The notes under the pieces were generated by a model. The model worked only from the letters and a program-made list of their open reading frames with translations, did no database searches and had not been told where the DNA came from. The position numbers were made by a program, and so were the translations under genes. 64,000 bases of DNA from the NCBI GenBank assembly GCA_016710075.1, contig JADJLO010000043.1, positions 186,001 to 250,000 on the forward strand. Direction: 5' to 3'. This stretch comes from Acidobacteriota bacterium. Lineage in GTDB: Bacteria > Acidobacteriota > Blastocatellia > RBC074. Below are positions 9,444 to 18,603 of this stretch, one piece after another. Position 1 is the stretch's first letter, and each line of letters begins with the position of its first letter.

Positions 9444-10685
9444 TTACAAAGACGATGTTTTTTGTCTCTCGCTCACCGATGAAACGAGAAGAGCGACTGC
9501 CAGGACACTGAATGATGCTCCTGTCATCAGAGCCGTCGCGGCATTGAATCGCTGCCATAGAAACCCCATCAACAGACTGGCCGGCAATGCTCCGATCCCG
9601 ATTATCAGATTGTAGAGCCCATAAGCCGAGCCGCGAACGCTCGCCGGGACCAGATCGGCCACGAAGGCTTTCTCCACACCTTCAGTCAGCCCGAAATAGA
9701 TTCCGTAAATGATGAAAAGGGCCCAGATCTCAACCTTTGTGGAAGAAAAAGCGAATCCAGCATAGATTGCAGCATAGACAATCCAGCCGGCGATGATCAG
9801 TCTTTTCCTTCCGAACCGGTCCGACAGGCTGCCGCCAATGAGCGAACTGACGGTTTTGCTGAGGTGCAGAGCTGCCCAAAGAATGGGTATTGCGGCAATC
9901 GATACCCCGCTATCACGGGCCCTCAACAGCAGAAAGGCATCGCTGGAATTGCCCAGAGTGAAGAGGAGCAATACCGCAAGATATGCTTTGAAGTTCTTAT
10001 CGAAGGGTTTGACTTCAATTGGAGCAGGATCGGCTATTTGTCCGGCCTCCGGCCCGGGTTCCGGATTTGCAGATGTGGACTCAGCAGTCTTTTTTTCTTT
10101 TACTGCAATGATCAGAATCACAAAGCCGATGAATGCGGGCAGAGCGGCAATCCAGAAGACCTTGCGAATATCGCCTGCAAAGTAGACGACCAGCCATGCG
10201 GCGGTCAGCGATCCGATGATCGCACCGAGGTGGTCCATGGCGCGGTGAAAACCGAACGCTAAACCCCGGGCGTCTGCACTCGCTGAGTCTGCGATCAATG
10301 CATCGCGCGGCGCGCTGCGAAGCCCCTTGCCGAATCTATCTATAAATTTGAGGCTCAGCACCTGCCAGCCCGCCGTCGCCATTGCCAGAAACGGCCGGAT
10401 TGCCGATGCAATACCATATCCAATGACGCCCATCCATTTACGCTTGCCGACGCGATCGGTAATCCATCCCGCCGGATACTTCAACAGACTCGACGCGCTC
10501 TCCGTAATCCCTTCGATCAGCCCCACAAACTGAACGCTGACGCCAAGTACACCCGTTAGAAAGACCGGCAGCAGCGGGTAAATAATCTCGCTGCTTGCGT
10601 CGTTGAATAAACTCACCAGGCCCAGGGCAATGACATTTTTGGTGAGTTTCCCGGAGGGTTTTTTGGCCTGATCAATATTTTTCAT
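9444..10685 (-). CDS. MFS transporter
   Basis: A 413-residue, 12-helix major facilitator protein. The N-terminal half shows LFNDASSEIIYPLLPVFL and the loop 2-3 motif WITDRVGKRKWMG; the C-terminal half repeats it as LSDRFGRKRLI. This subgroup is widespread in environmental bacteria and its substrates are unknown. The gene lies 6 bp downstream of the glycoside hydrolase stop and 9 bp before thpR, so the three are probably co-transcribed. The link to a glycosidase suggests, without proving, uptake or efflux of a sugar product. A charged Pro/Glu-rich loop (about residues 200-225) separates the two halves. Confidence 0.88.
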   Translation of the reverse strand: MKNIDQAKKPSGKLTKNVIALGLVSLFNDASSEIIYPLLPVFLTGVLGVSVQFVGLIEGITESASSLLKYPAGWITDRVGKRKWMGVIGYGIASAIRPFLAMATAGWQVLSLKFIDRFGKGLRSAPRDALIADSASADARGLAFGFHRAMDHLGAIIGSLTAAWLVVYFAGDIRKVFWIAALPAFIGFVILIIAVKEKKTAESTSANPEPGPEAGQIADPAPIEVKPFDKNFKAYLAVLLLFTLGNSSDAFLLLRARDSGVSIAAIPILWAALHLSKTVSSLIGGSLSDRFGRKRLIIAGWIVYAAIYAGFAFSSTKVEIWALFIIYGIYFGLTEGVEKAFVADLVPASVRGSAYGLYNLIIGIGALPASLLMGFLWQRFNAATALMTGASFSVLAVALLVSSVSERQKTSSL

Positions 10686-10691
10686 TGGTTC

Positions 10692-13007
10692 TCATTGCCT
10701 GACTAATCGTTTTTCATCCGGATGATAGAGTACTCTTTGAATCTGCCTCGATCTTATTATCCGCAAACCGTCAATCTTTACTGCGAATCCTGTCGACCTG
10801 TTGAAGCTGACCGAGATCTTGTGCCCCCTGTAGCGGACGTCATTGATTTCAAAATGATCCATGCCTTCGAGCAGTGGATCGATCTCGATCAGATCGTCCT
10901 GGCGGGGAGTAATGCCCGCGAGGTACCGGATGACGAGATCGTTGTAGAAGGAGTGAAAATAGTCAGCCAGAAAGCGGATTGGCTTGCCGGTATCTGAATC
11001 GTAATGCTCGACGGTGCAGGGGAGAGAAATGTCGCCATTGACGAATTGCAATCTCGTGTATGTTTTCATCAATTCGTTGAACCTGGACTTGAGCAGCGGT
11101 GAGCGCGACATCCGCGCGGCCTGGCCGAGAGTTTCCGCCGCAAGGGACTCAGAGAACATCCAGGTGGGGCCGTTCCAACTGTCTTCGTAGAAAAATGGTT
11201 TTTCCTTGCTCGCATTCGGGCCGACTTTCCAGTAGCCGTGCGGATCAAATGCCGGGCAGTCCCGCGAAGCTGTGGCGATGGGGTATTTCGTCCAGAATTC
11301 GCTCTTATTGATCATGTGATCGAATAATGAAAGCTTATCGCCGCTCTGCATCTCGCCGAAAAGATAGGGCCAGAAACCGACGATCTCTTTGGCCTCCAAC
11401 GCCTTTTCATCAGTCTCGGGTTTGAGATCGTAAAAGAATCCGGTTCGATCATCCCACATTTTCTGATCGACAGCGGATTTGATCTGCTGAGCCCGGCGGG
11501 CATAGGCCGCTGCTGAATCAGCCTCGCCGCTTAGTTCGGAGATGCGCTGTGCGGCAATATTGTTGAGGTAGTAATAAGTCGCCTCATCGACCCGCTCAAT
11601 CGGTGTGAACTGATGATAGACCTTCGGATCGCGGCTGAGAGCGTCGAGGTCCGGTTTGAACTCTTCGCTCGTCTTGTGATCCCAGCGTGGACTGGTGAAC
11701 TGGAAGAAAGACGGCTGGTACTCCATTCCGGTGATCCATGAACCGAAGACGCTCGGCAACCAGTCAGTGTCCTCGTCCTTTTTCTCTTCGATGCTGATGA
11801 AGTTTTTGACTGCCGGCAGCGCTTCCCTGAGAAAATCCGGATTCGGTGCAACCAGATGAAGCTGCCAGAAAGCATAAGGAGTCCAGTTGAGATAATTGAA
11901 GAAGTCTTCTTTAGTCAGAGCCACGCGTGCGTGGCTGTATGCGATGCTCTTGTCGTTGAGCCACCTCGCTTCGATGATCTGCAGTGGGATCGGCAGGCCG
12001 ATCACCTTCGGAAACCATGTCCCCAGCAGTCCTTCGTAAAGCGCAGGGTATGGATAGGGATGATCAGGCACGATGCAGCGCGCGCAGATGCTGGTCTTGA
12101 GCACCAGATACCAGCGGTAGTAATACATCTTCTCGAGATACGGATCTGACGACCTGAATGCCGGTACCAGTCGTTTGAATCGTTCGTTGTAATCGCGCCG
12201 GTATCCTGCTATGGCTGCGTTTTCACCGCTCGGCAAAGTCTTGAATTCTGTTGAAGTTTTTAGCGCCTCGATTAACTTTTCGCGATCCGTTCCAAGCTTC
12301 ATGCTGATGGTCAATCTCGCCTCACTACCTCCCGGATAAATGACCGATGTGCCTGAAAGAGCGGCATCGTCCTGCTTTTTGAGCCAGGCCGCGCCGAATT
12401 TTGCTCTCAGCGAATAATACTTGCTTATCTTCAGGTCCCTGAAATAGTGCGTTGTCGGACTGAATTGCAGGCTTTTTACCAGGGCGTCATTTGATGATGT
12501 CACGTCCTCTTTTATACCGGGCAGCAGATCCTCGATCTCGACTCTGATTTTTACAGGCAGCCTGGTACTGTTGGTTATTCTGATATCCGAGATCGCCTGT
12601 TCGATCATTGGAAATGATTTCGCTTCGGTGATGATGATCGATCCGGCACGGTATCTGGTGATCGTATGAGTCGGATACCAATCGTGCGAGATAACCTCCG
12701 GTGTCAGGGTTTTGCCGTCTTGATCGATGAATTTCAGATTGAACAGGCCTTTAAAAGACGTCGTGTGAACGTAATAAACATCGCCGACGAAACCAGGCGA
12801 TGGTTTGAGCCAACCGGTGAGCTTCTTGTCGACTTGAGGCATCCACAGACCCATGCTCCACAAATCCGGTCTGACCTGATTGTGGAGATACCGGCCGATG
12901 TCGTCGATCGGATTTTTCATTCGTGAAGTTTGAGCATTTGCATTGCTCAGGAGTAAAAAGAAGAGACCGAGAGTCATTAACGGTAAATGTCTTCGAATAT
13001 GAAGCAT
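10692..13007 (-). CDS. Secreted (alpha/alpha)6-barrel glycoside hydrolase, MGH1/GH63-like
   Basis: ATG at 13007 is preferred to the GTG at 13016 because GGAGGT sits 7 nt before it and overlaps the GTG. The 771-residue protein starts with a signal peptide ending in SNANA. The C-terminal two thirds resemble the mannosylglycerate hydrolase/GH63 barrel: WYLVLKTSICARC, DTDWLPSVFGSWITG, FYEDSWNGPTWMFSESLA and a final all-beta segment. Enzymes of this clan hydrolyse alpha-linked glucosides or mannosides; the substrate here cannot be read from the sequence. First gene of the operon with MFS and thpR. Confidence 0.75.
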   Translation of the reverse strand: MLHIRRHLPLMTLGLFFLLLSNANAQTSRMKNPIDDIGRYLHNQVRPDLWSMGLWMPQVDKKLTGWLKPSPGFVGDVYYVHTTSFKGLFNLKFIDQDGKTLTPEVISHDWYPTHTITRYRAGSIIITEAKSFPMIEQAISDIRITNSTRLPVKIRVEIEDLLPGIKEDVTSSNDALVKSLQFSPTTHYFRDLKISKYYSLRAKFGAAWLKKQDDAALSGTSVIYPGGSEARLTISMKLGTDREKLIEALKTSTEFKTLPSGENAAIAGYRRDYNERFKRLVPAFRSSDPYLEKMYYYRWYLVLKTSICARCIVPDHPYPYPALYEGLLGTWFPKVIGLPIPLQIIEARWLNDKSIAYSHARVALTKEDFFNYLNWTPYAFWQLHLVAPNPDFLREALPAVKNFISIEEKKDEDTDWLPSVFGSWITGMEYQPSFFQFTSPRWDHKTSEEFKPDLDALSRDPKVYHQFTPIERVDEATYYYLNNIAAQRISELSGEADSAAAYARRAQQIKSAVDQKMWDDRTGFFYDLKPETDEKALEAKEIVGFWPYLFGEMQSGDKLSLFDHMINKSEFWTKYPIATASRDCPAFDPHGYWKVGPNASKEKPFFYEDSWNGPTWMFSESLAAETLGQAARMSRSPLLKSRFNELMKTYTRLQFVNGDISLPCTVEHYDSDTGKPIRFLADYFHSFYNDLVIRYLAGITPRQDDLIEIDPLLEGMDHFEINDVRYRGHKISVSFNRSTGFAVKIDGLRIIRSRQIQRVLYHPDEKRLVRQ

Positions 13008-13364
13008 TGGTTCCACCTCCTTTGCGAAAAGTTTGATGTATCCGGATCAAACTCAGGATGTTCTTACGGGTTGTGGCGCAAGCGAATGGCAGCTGCGATG
13101 GTTGAGTTGTACGAATTTGCATATTATGAATAAACGCAAGTGAGGCGCTTGCGCCACAACTTGTAAGCTAATGATAGCTGCAAAACCCGTTTGCCTCGGA
13201 AACTTTAAACTCTCGGCAATTGAGAAAAAGAAGAGGTCTCTTTACTGATCAACAAAAGTTATGTTAATTTCCCGTTTACCACAAGCGGCCATTATGACTT
13301 CATTTGGTCCGAATCATAATCAAAAATATAGATTGAAAAATGAAAATTAAGATTGAGGAGAAAT
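13008..13364. repeat. Divergent intergenic region with a 15-bp inverted repeat
   Basis: Between the glycoside hydrolase (minus) and pgk (plus) lies about 357 bp without a gene. It contains a perfect 15-bp inverted repeat, GTTGTGGCGCAAGCG (13070-13084) and its complement (13146-13160), extended by imperfect CTTAC/GTAAG ends, around a 61-nt AT-richer loop. The rest should hold the promoters of both flanking genes; an isolated GGAAACTTTAAACT unit is at about 13199. No ORF with coding character is seen. Confidence 0.6.
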
Positions 13365-14561
13365 ATGCCTAAGCTCTCAATACGTGATCTGGATATAGCA
13401 GGAAAGAAGGTTTTCATACGAGTCGATTTCAACGTTCCGCTGGAAAACGGAACGGTCACGGATGACACGCGAATTACCGCGGCAATTCCGACTATTCAAT
13501 TCGCAATTGATAAAGGCGCCCGGATCATTCTCGCTTCGCATCTCGGCCGTCCAAAAGGGCAGAAGAATCCGAAATACAGTCTCAAACCCGTGGCCGAGCA
13601 TCTGTCGAAAGTCCTCGGTCTGCCTGTTGCATTCGCTCAAGACTGCATCGGCGATGTGGCTGCAAGCGTAGTCAATTCGCTCAAAGACGGCGAGATTGCA
13701 TTGCTTGAGAACCTGCGCTTTTATGCTGAAGAAGAGGGCAATGATCCGAAATTCTCCGAGCAGCTCGCATCGCTTTGCGATCTTTATGTCAATGATGCGT
13801 TTGGCACTGCTCATCGGGCACATGCCTCGACTGCAGGCATGACCAAATTCGTCAAGCAGGCTGCAGCCGGATTTTTAATGGAGAGGGAACTGAGATACCT
13901 TGTCGAGACGCTGGCCAATCCGCACCGGCCGTTCGTTGTCATCCTTGGCGGCGCCAAGGTGAGCGACAAGATTCAGGTCATCGAAAATCTGTTGAAATCG
14001 GCCGATGCGATCCTGATCGGAGGCGCCATGGCTTATACATTCCTCAAAGCCCGCGGACTCGAAGTTGGTAAATCGCTCGTCGAAGCCGATAAAACAGATC
14101 TGGCAGCACAGCTCGAAGCCAAAGCGAAAGAGCTTGGCGTCAACCTGCTCCTTCCTTCAGATCACATGATTGCCGGCGGTCCCGATGACGGCGCCAACGC
14201 GCGGAATGTCCTGGTTGATGCCACACCCGCGGACTCAATGGGGCTGGATATCGGCGAGGCCACCTGTCAGGCCTATGCCGAAATCATCGGTAAGGCTCAA
14301 ACCATCATCTGGAACGGACCCATGGGAATGTTTGAGAAATCTCCGTTCGATAAGGGGACTCGCGCGATCGCTCAGGCTGTTGCCGATGCCTCTGAAAAGA
14401 ACAATGCCGTCTCGATCATCGGCGGCGGCGACAGCGTCGCGGCCGTCCACGAATCCGGACTGGCCGATAAGATCACTCATATCTCTACTGGAGGCGGCGC
14501 CACCCTCGAACTGCTCGCCGGCGATGTCCTGCCCGGCGTGGCCGCACTGACTGAAAAATAA
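13365..14561 (+). CDS. pgk: Phosphoglycerate kinase
   Basis: A 398-residue monomeric glycolytic kinase that transfers phosphate between 1,3-bisphosphoglycerate and ADP. ATG 13365 is used rather than the TTG at 13353 because the GAGGAG ribosome-binding site lies between them. Diagnostic motifs are RVDFNVP, the SHLGRPKG loop, LENLRFY, the GGAKVSDK block, WNGPMGMFE and the C-terminal GGGDS and STGGGA loops. It is followed 26 bp later by tpiA and then secG, the standard bacterial order gap-pgk-tpi-secG, though gap is not upstream here. Complete and unbroken. Confidence 0.97.
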   Translation: MPKLSIRDLDIAGKKVFIRVDFNVPLENGTVTDDTRITAAIPTIQFAIDKGARIILASHLGRPKGQKNPKYSLKPVAEHLSKVLGLPVAFAQDCIGDVAASVVNSLKDGEIALLENLRFYAEEEGNDPKFSEQLASLCDLYVNDAFGTAHRAHASTAGMTKFVKQAAAGFLMERELRYLVETLANPHRPFVVILGGAKVSDKIQVIENLLKSADAILIGGAMAYTFLKARGLEVGKSLVEADKTDLAAQLEAKAKELGVNLLLPSDHMIAGGPDDGANARNVLVDATPADSMGLDIGEATCQAYAEIIGKAQTIIWNGPMGMFEKSPFDKGTRAIAQAVADASEKNNAVSIIGGGDSVAAVHESGLADKITHISTGGGATLELLAGDVLPGVAALTEK

Positions 14562-14587
14562 GGATTCAGAAAAAATAAGATAACCAA

Positions 14588-15346
14588 ATGAGAAAACCAA
14601 CAATCGCAGGAAACTGGAAGATGTTTAAACTGATTGGCGACGCCGTGGCAACCGCCACCGCACTCAAGCCGCTTGTGGCCAACGCCAATCATTGTGAAAT
14701 CGTCATCGCTCCGCCATTCACGGCGCTCAAATCGGTTGCCGACAGACTGGAAGGATCAAACATCCGTGTTGCCGCTCAGAATGTTTCGACTGAGCCGAAG
14801 CATGGAGCTCATACCGGCGAGATCTGTGGCGATATGCTTAAGGATGCCGGTTGCAGCCACGTCATCATCGGCCATTCTGAGCGCCGGTCGATGTACGGGG
14901 ACACCGATCAGGTCGTCAATCGCAAGATTCGCGCGGCATTAAGTTTCAGTCTTACCCCCATCGTCTGCATCGGCGAAACCCTCGCCGAGCGCGAAGAGGG
15001 AAGAGAACAAACCGTTGTCGGCTCACAACTTAAAGACAGCCTTGCCGAGTTGACAGGATCGGATCTGATGCGTATTATGCTCGCTTACGAACCGGTCTGG
15101 GCAATCGGCACAGGACGCACTGCAAGCCCGGCCCAGGCTCAGGAAATGCATGCTTTCATCAGAAACTGGCTTCGTGAGAACTTCGATTCTCAGGTGGCCG
15201 ATGGAATGCGGATCCTTTACGGAGGAAGCGTCAAGCCCGATAACATATCGGACCTGATGAGCCAGACGGATATTGACGGGGCCCTTGTTGGAGGCGCCAG
15301 TCTTGAAGCGGAGAGCTTCTCGAAAATAGTCAATTACAACCGGTAA
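14588..15346 (+). CDS. tpiA: Triose-phosphate isomerase
   Basis: A 252-residue TIM barrel interconverting dihydroxyacetone phosphate and glyceraldehyde 3-phosphate. All catalytic elements are present: Lys in AGNWKM, His in IGHSERR, Glu in AYEPVWAIGTG, and the phosphate-binding GGSVKPDN. The start at 14588 lies 26 bp after pgk in an evident operon. The length is normal and there are no defects. Confidence 0.97.
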   Translation: MRKPTIAGNWKMFKLIGDAVATATALKPLVANANHCEIVIAPPFTALKSVADRLEGSNIRVAAQNVSTEPKHGAHTGEICGDMLKDAGCSHVIIGHSERRSMYGDTDQVVNRKIRAALSFSLTPIVCIGETLAEREEGREQTVVGSQLKDSLAELTGSDLMRIMLAYEPVWAIGTGRTASPAQAQEMHAFIRNWLRENFDSQVADGMRILYGGSVKPDNISDLMSQTDIDGALVGGASLEAESFSKIVNYNR

Positions 15347-15413
15347 GGCGCTCAATCAACGGATTGGCATCAATAATAAATAGACAAGAAGTTAATCGGG
15401 CAGGTATCAAGCT

Positions 15414-15836
15414 TTGATTTTATATTACATACTCACTACGATTTTCATCATTACTTGCGTCTTTCTGATCCTGGTTATTTTGCTTCAATCAGGCAAGGGA
15501 GGCGATGTCGCCGCGGCATTCGGCGGTTCCGGAAGCCAGACCGCATTCGGTCCTCGCGGAGCTCAGAAGCCTCTTGAAAAGGCAACAGTAATAAGCGCCG
15601 TCTTGTTTATGCTTCTCGCTCTTTTGTTCTCACTGCCGGGATTAAGCGGGCAGAGTTCAGTGGTGAAAGATGGAGGGGGAGCAGCAGCAGCGCTGCCTTC
15701 GCCTTCACCCGCGGCTTCCGAGGCGCCCGCGACCACTGCAAGCCCGGTCGCTTCGCCGGCTGTAACTGCTTCACCAGTGGCTTCTGCGTCTCCGGCTGCG
15801 AGCCCGAGCCCGGCAGCAAAGCCTGACAAGAAGTAG
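15414..15836 (+). CDS. secG: Protein-export membrane protein SecG
   Basis: A 140-residue SecYEG channel subunit. Two membrane helices (about residues 3-25 and 52-74) flank the conserved cytoplasmic loop LLQSGKGGDVAAAFGG and SQTAFGPRG. The start is TTG 15414. The C-terminal 60 residues are a Pro/Ala/Ser-rich tail ending in Lys, a common extension in this phylum with no known role. It is the third gene of the pgk-tpiA-secG run and lies immediately before tRNA-Leu. Confidence 0.93.
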   Translation: MILYYILTTIFIITCVFLILVILLQSGKGGDVAAAFGGSGSQTAFGPRGAQKPLEKATVISAVLFMLLALLFSLPGLSGQSSVVKDGGGAAAALPSPSPAASEAPATTASPVASPAVTASPVASASPAASPSPAAKPDKK

Positions 15837-15865
15837 CTTCAGGTTTTTTCAATTTTCTCTCGATT

Positions 15866-15948
<83 letters not shown>

Positions 15949-15957
15949 CTGCAAGAA

Positions 15958-16005
15958 CCAAAGGCGGCCGATAACTTCAATGTTATCGGCCGCTTTTGGT
16001 TTTTG
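15958..16005. terminator. Bidirectional rho-independent terminator after tRNA-Leu
   Basis: Arms CCAAAGGCGGCCGATAAC (15958-15975) and GTTATCGGCCGCTTTTGG (15982-15999) form an almost perfect 18-bp stem with a 6-nt loop, followed by a T-run on the plus strand and preceded by an A-rich stretch that gives Ts on the minus strand. The right arm also encodes the last three or four codons and the stop of the convergent serine hydrolase. Confidence 0.9.
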
Positions 16006-17106
16006 ATATGGTTGTGTGAACCAGATCGATCAAATCCCAGGGATTGTAACCGGGAGGCTGCGCGAGCTGTGCCGGCTGCTGTCCAGTGCGGCGTTGATGC
16101 TGCACCATCCATACGCCGAACAGATTGCGCGGGTGGTTAATCCACGGGCGGAAGCCGAATGCGCCGGGGCTGCTCACCTGCAGTGTATTACCCTTCGCAT
16201 CCTGTTCGTCAATCCATTCGCCCAATCCGTAATGCGATTTGCGACCCATCCGGTCATTCGAGGCGATTACGAGCGGCAGGTTCTTCGTTTGATCCTTCTG
16301 CATCTCGCGCACGGCCTTTTCCGACAGCACGCGCCGGCCTTTGTAAACGCCTTTGTTGATCAGCATCTCCAGGAAGTGACCGTAATCCCTCAGCGTCGAG
16401 AAGGCCCCGCCGGCAAGCATCGGATTGCGATTTTTTTCGGTCCGGGCAAATGTCGTGTTGGGCATTTCGCACTTTTCGGCGATGCGCTCCTTGAATAATT
16501 GATTCCAGCCTTTGCCGGAAACCACCTCCGCCACACGTCCGCCGATCTGCATTCCCATGCTGCCGTATCGAACCTCGGTGCCGGGATCGACTTTCATCAC
16601 GCCTTCGCTTGCGACCTTATCCGCATATTCGGCTATGGTCATGCCGTAATTCCATTCGCCGGGGAAATCGCTCAGTCCGGAAGTGTGCGAGAACATCTGC
16701 CGCAGGGTGATTGCGCCTTTTTTGCCGGTAAAATTCGGCAGGTATTTTGAAACCGGCGCATCAAGATCAATCTTCCCTTCGTCCACCAGTGACATGATCA
16801 CCGCCGCCGACAGCCATTTGCTGGACGAGGCGATGGGGACCTGAGTAGTCTCGTTGTACTCACCAAAGAATTTTTCATAGATTATTTTGCCGTCCTGATA
16901 CACTAGCAGCGCTGCTCCCGGCAGCTCCGCAGCCTTGTAGCCTTTTTCAACGTACTCTGTCACGGGCGTGAAATCATATTTTGTATCTGGTTTTTCCCGG
17001 TCGTTTTCTGCGCCACGGCTGAAGACTGCATCACGAACATCGCCAAAATACTGACGGCAACAGCAGCAGACACAAGTTTGCTGCCGGAGGGGACCTTCCT
17101 GCACAT
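15983..17106 (-). CDS. Serine hydrolase, class C beta-lactamase/esterase family (one frameshift)
   Basis: The true start is ATG 17106, behind AAGGAGAT, giving a signal peptide (MCRKVPSGSK ... SSAVAQ) in one frame. The mature domain, from PDTKYDFTPV, is in the next frame. The two join if the T5 run at 16991-16995 (A5 on the coding strand) has one more base. Motifs are SSSK (nucleophile Ser and Lys), YGS in place of YxN, and a C-terminal PGAFGFRPW. Family members are periplasmic esterases, peptidases or penicillin-binding-like enzymes; the substrate is unknown. A consensus promoter and the ACCGACCGGTTGG operator lie just upstream. The last codons fall in the terminator hairpin. Confidence 0.85.
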
Positions 17107-17131
17107 TGTTTTTTATCTCCTTTGATAACCT

Positions 17132-17174
17132 GCCAACCGGTCGGTAAAGTATGCGCATCCAATCCCTTTGTCAA
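17132..17174 (-). promoter_or_regulatory. Promoter with TetR-type operator (site 1) for the serine hydrolase
   Basis: On the minus strand, TTGACA (17174-17169), a 17-bp spacer and TACTTT (17151-17146) are followed directly by ACCGACCGGTTGG (17145-17133). The operator is an imperfect palindrome placed where RNA polymerase would start, 26 bp before the start codon. The same 13-mer, with one to three changes, recurs at 25188, 49678 and 51810. Confidence 0.7.
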
Positions 17175-17348
17175 TATGATTAGTCGCGGTCAGCCTGACC
17201 CGGCGGTGATAAGGAGGAATACGGCCAGAAGTGGCGTGGATTGTTTGGCGAAAGTAATTAAAAACCAGGGAAGGAAGGAACGAACGGCGGAAGCTCACCC
17301 GCCGTCTGCCCCTGATGGTGATTGGGAATTGAAATGGGGTAAAAAAAA

Positions 17349-17594
17349 TTACAAATCATCACCTTGTGTTTTAGTTTCAAACTGGGGATTTATGGCGTGA
17401 TCCCACTGTTCGGGCAAAGGCTGCGGGCCGGGGCGAATTCCGGCTATATCCGGATCTTCATCACCGAATTCATTTACCTGGCCTGCCTTGTTCTCTTTTG
17501 ATTCGAGCCGGCGTGATTCTTTCTCTTTTTGCTTCTGTACACGCGCTTTTTCTTTTTCGCGTTTTTGGAATGTTGGTCTGGATCTTTTTGCCAT
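17349..17594 (-). CDS. Small highly charged hypothetical protein
   Basis: An 81-residue protein, not assigned to a family with certainty. The first half is Lys/Arg/Glu/Gln-rich and probably helical (AKRSRPTFQKREKEKARVQK); the second half is Asp/Pro-rich. Such small proteins commonly lie next to RRM proteins in this and related phyla. Here it follows the RRM gene by 89 bp on the same strand, suggesting a linked role with RNA. The start at 17594 has a GAGGA-like ribosome-binding site. It reads as coding rather than a shadow because nothing overlaps it. Confidence 0.65.
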   Translation of the reverse strand: MAKRSRPTFQKREKEKARVQKQKEKESRRLESKENKAGQVNEFGDEDPDIAGIRPGPQPLPEQWDHAINPQFETKTQGDDL

Positions 17595-17683
17595 CCGCTA
17601 AATCCTCGCTTCAAGTTTGGTGGTAAAGGCTGACGGCTCCGGCGTGTTTGAATTCGCGGGAGCCACGAGCCTGAAAATATACG

Positions 17684-18331
17684 TTATTGTTTATCCACGT
17701 CCGGTGCATCCTTAAGGGGACCGTCGAGGTTTTCCGAGTCTGATCCTTCCACTGATTCATCATCGTAGAAATCGTCCTCGTCTTCGTAGAAATCATCGAC
17801 GACATCGTCGAAATCGTCGAAATCATCTTCGTCATCGGTTCCGCCATAGAACTGCCCTCTGACCATCTCGCGCATTGGTCCTTTTGGGGCTCGCTCGGGT
17901 CTGGACCCGCCCTTCTTTTTATTGCGCTGTGATTGCGGCGATGCGTCAGGGCCGAAATCGCGGCTTCGCTTGCTTCCTGGAGCAGGCGGGCTGGCTACGT
18001 CCGGTTCTGCATTCGCATTGGAGCGAGACAGCGCGGGACGAGGTGTCGAAGGCCTGGTGAATCCGCCACCCGGCGGGCGGTCTTCTCTGGCGCGTGCTTC
18101 GCTGACAGCGATCGGCCGACCTTTAAAAACCTGATTGTTAAATCGGTTGATGGCGTCTTCGGCCTGAGAGCGGTCATTGTACTCAATGAAAGCAAAGCCG
18201 CGTGGCCGCCCTGTTTCCCGATCGGTGGGTAGCGAGATATAAGAAACCGGACCGGCAGCGGAGAAGTGCTCTCTCAAGTCAGCTTCAGTTGCGTCATAAG
18301 GCAAGTTTCCAACAAATAGGCGAACAGGCAT
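17684..18331 (-). CDS. RRM-domain RNA-binding protein with acidic tail
   Basis: A 215-residue protein. Residues 2-80 form one RNA recognition motif with RNP-2 LFVGNL and RNP-1 RGFAFIEY, as in bacterial cold-induced Rbp proteins. A basic Pro/Ser/Arg-rich linker follows, then a strongly acidic stretch of Asp/Glu/Tyr repeats (about 165-205). The acidic tail could mask the RNA-binding surface or engage basic partners; that is inference. The start at 18331 follows GAGGG. The downstream gene is the small charged protein on the same strand. Confidence 0.9.
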   Translation of the reverse strand: MPVRLFVGNLPYDATEADLREHFSAAGPVSYISLPTDRETGRPRGFAFIEYNDRSQAEDAINRFNNQVFKGRPIAVSEARAREDRPPGGGFTRPSTPRPALSRSNANAEPDVASPPAPGSKRSRDFGPDASPQSQRNKKKGGSRPERAPKGPMREMVRGQFYGGTDDEDDFDDFDDVVDDFYEDEDDFYDDESVEGSDSENLDGPLKDAPDVDKQ

Positions 18332-18475
18332 TTTCCCTCTTAAAATTATTTAAACTCGTAATACGAGGCTCACAATGGTTTTAGCCGTCATTATGGACGT
18401 TTCGTATATTGCTTCGAACCTACATAGTACCCTATCCACCCTGATTGGTGACAGGGGGGATGAATAATAAATTCA

Positions 18476-18562
18476 ACTGCAATTGAAAATCCGGGGTTAA
18501 ACCAAAAGAGCGTTCCCCTGACTGCAATTGAATATTGATGTAGCTGGAAGTGTCTGTATACT
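18476..18562 (+). promoter_or_regulatory. Promoter region of the GH88 gene with a 12-bp direct repeat
   Basis: ACTGCAATTGAA occurs twice (18476-18487 and 18521-18532), 45 bp apart. Just downstream are TTGATG (18535-18540) and TATACT (18557-18562) with a 16-bp spacer. A start of transcription near 18569 would exclude the GTG at 18550 as start codon. The repeats are candidate activator or repressor sites. Confidence 0.4.
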
Positions 18563-18603
18563 GTGTTTTCCACCAAACTAATATGGAAAGCGGAAAAACT
18601 CTC

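Noticed and set aside
13070..13160. CRISPR array or tandem repeat array
   Set aside because: Only one inverted pair is present; nowhere in the window are there regularly spaced direct repeats.
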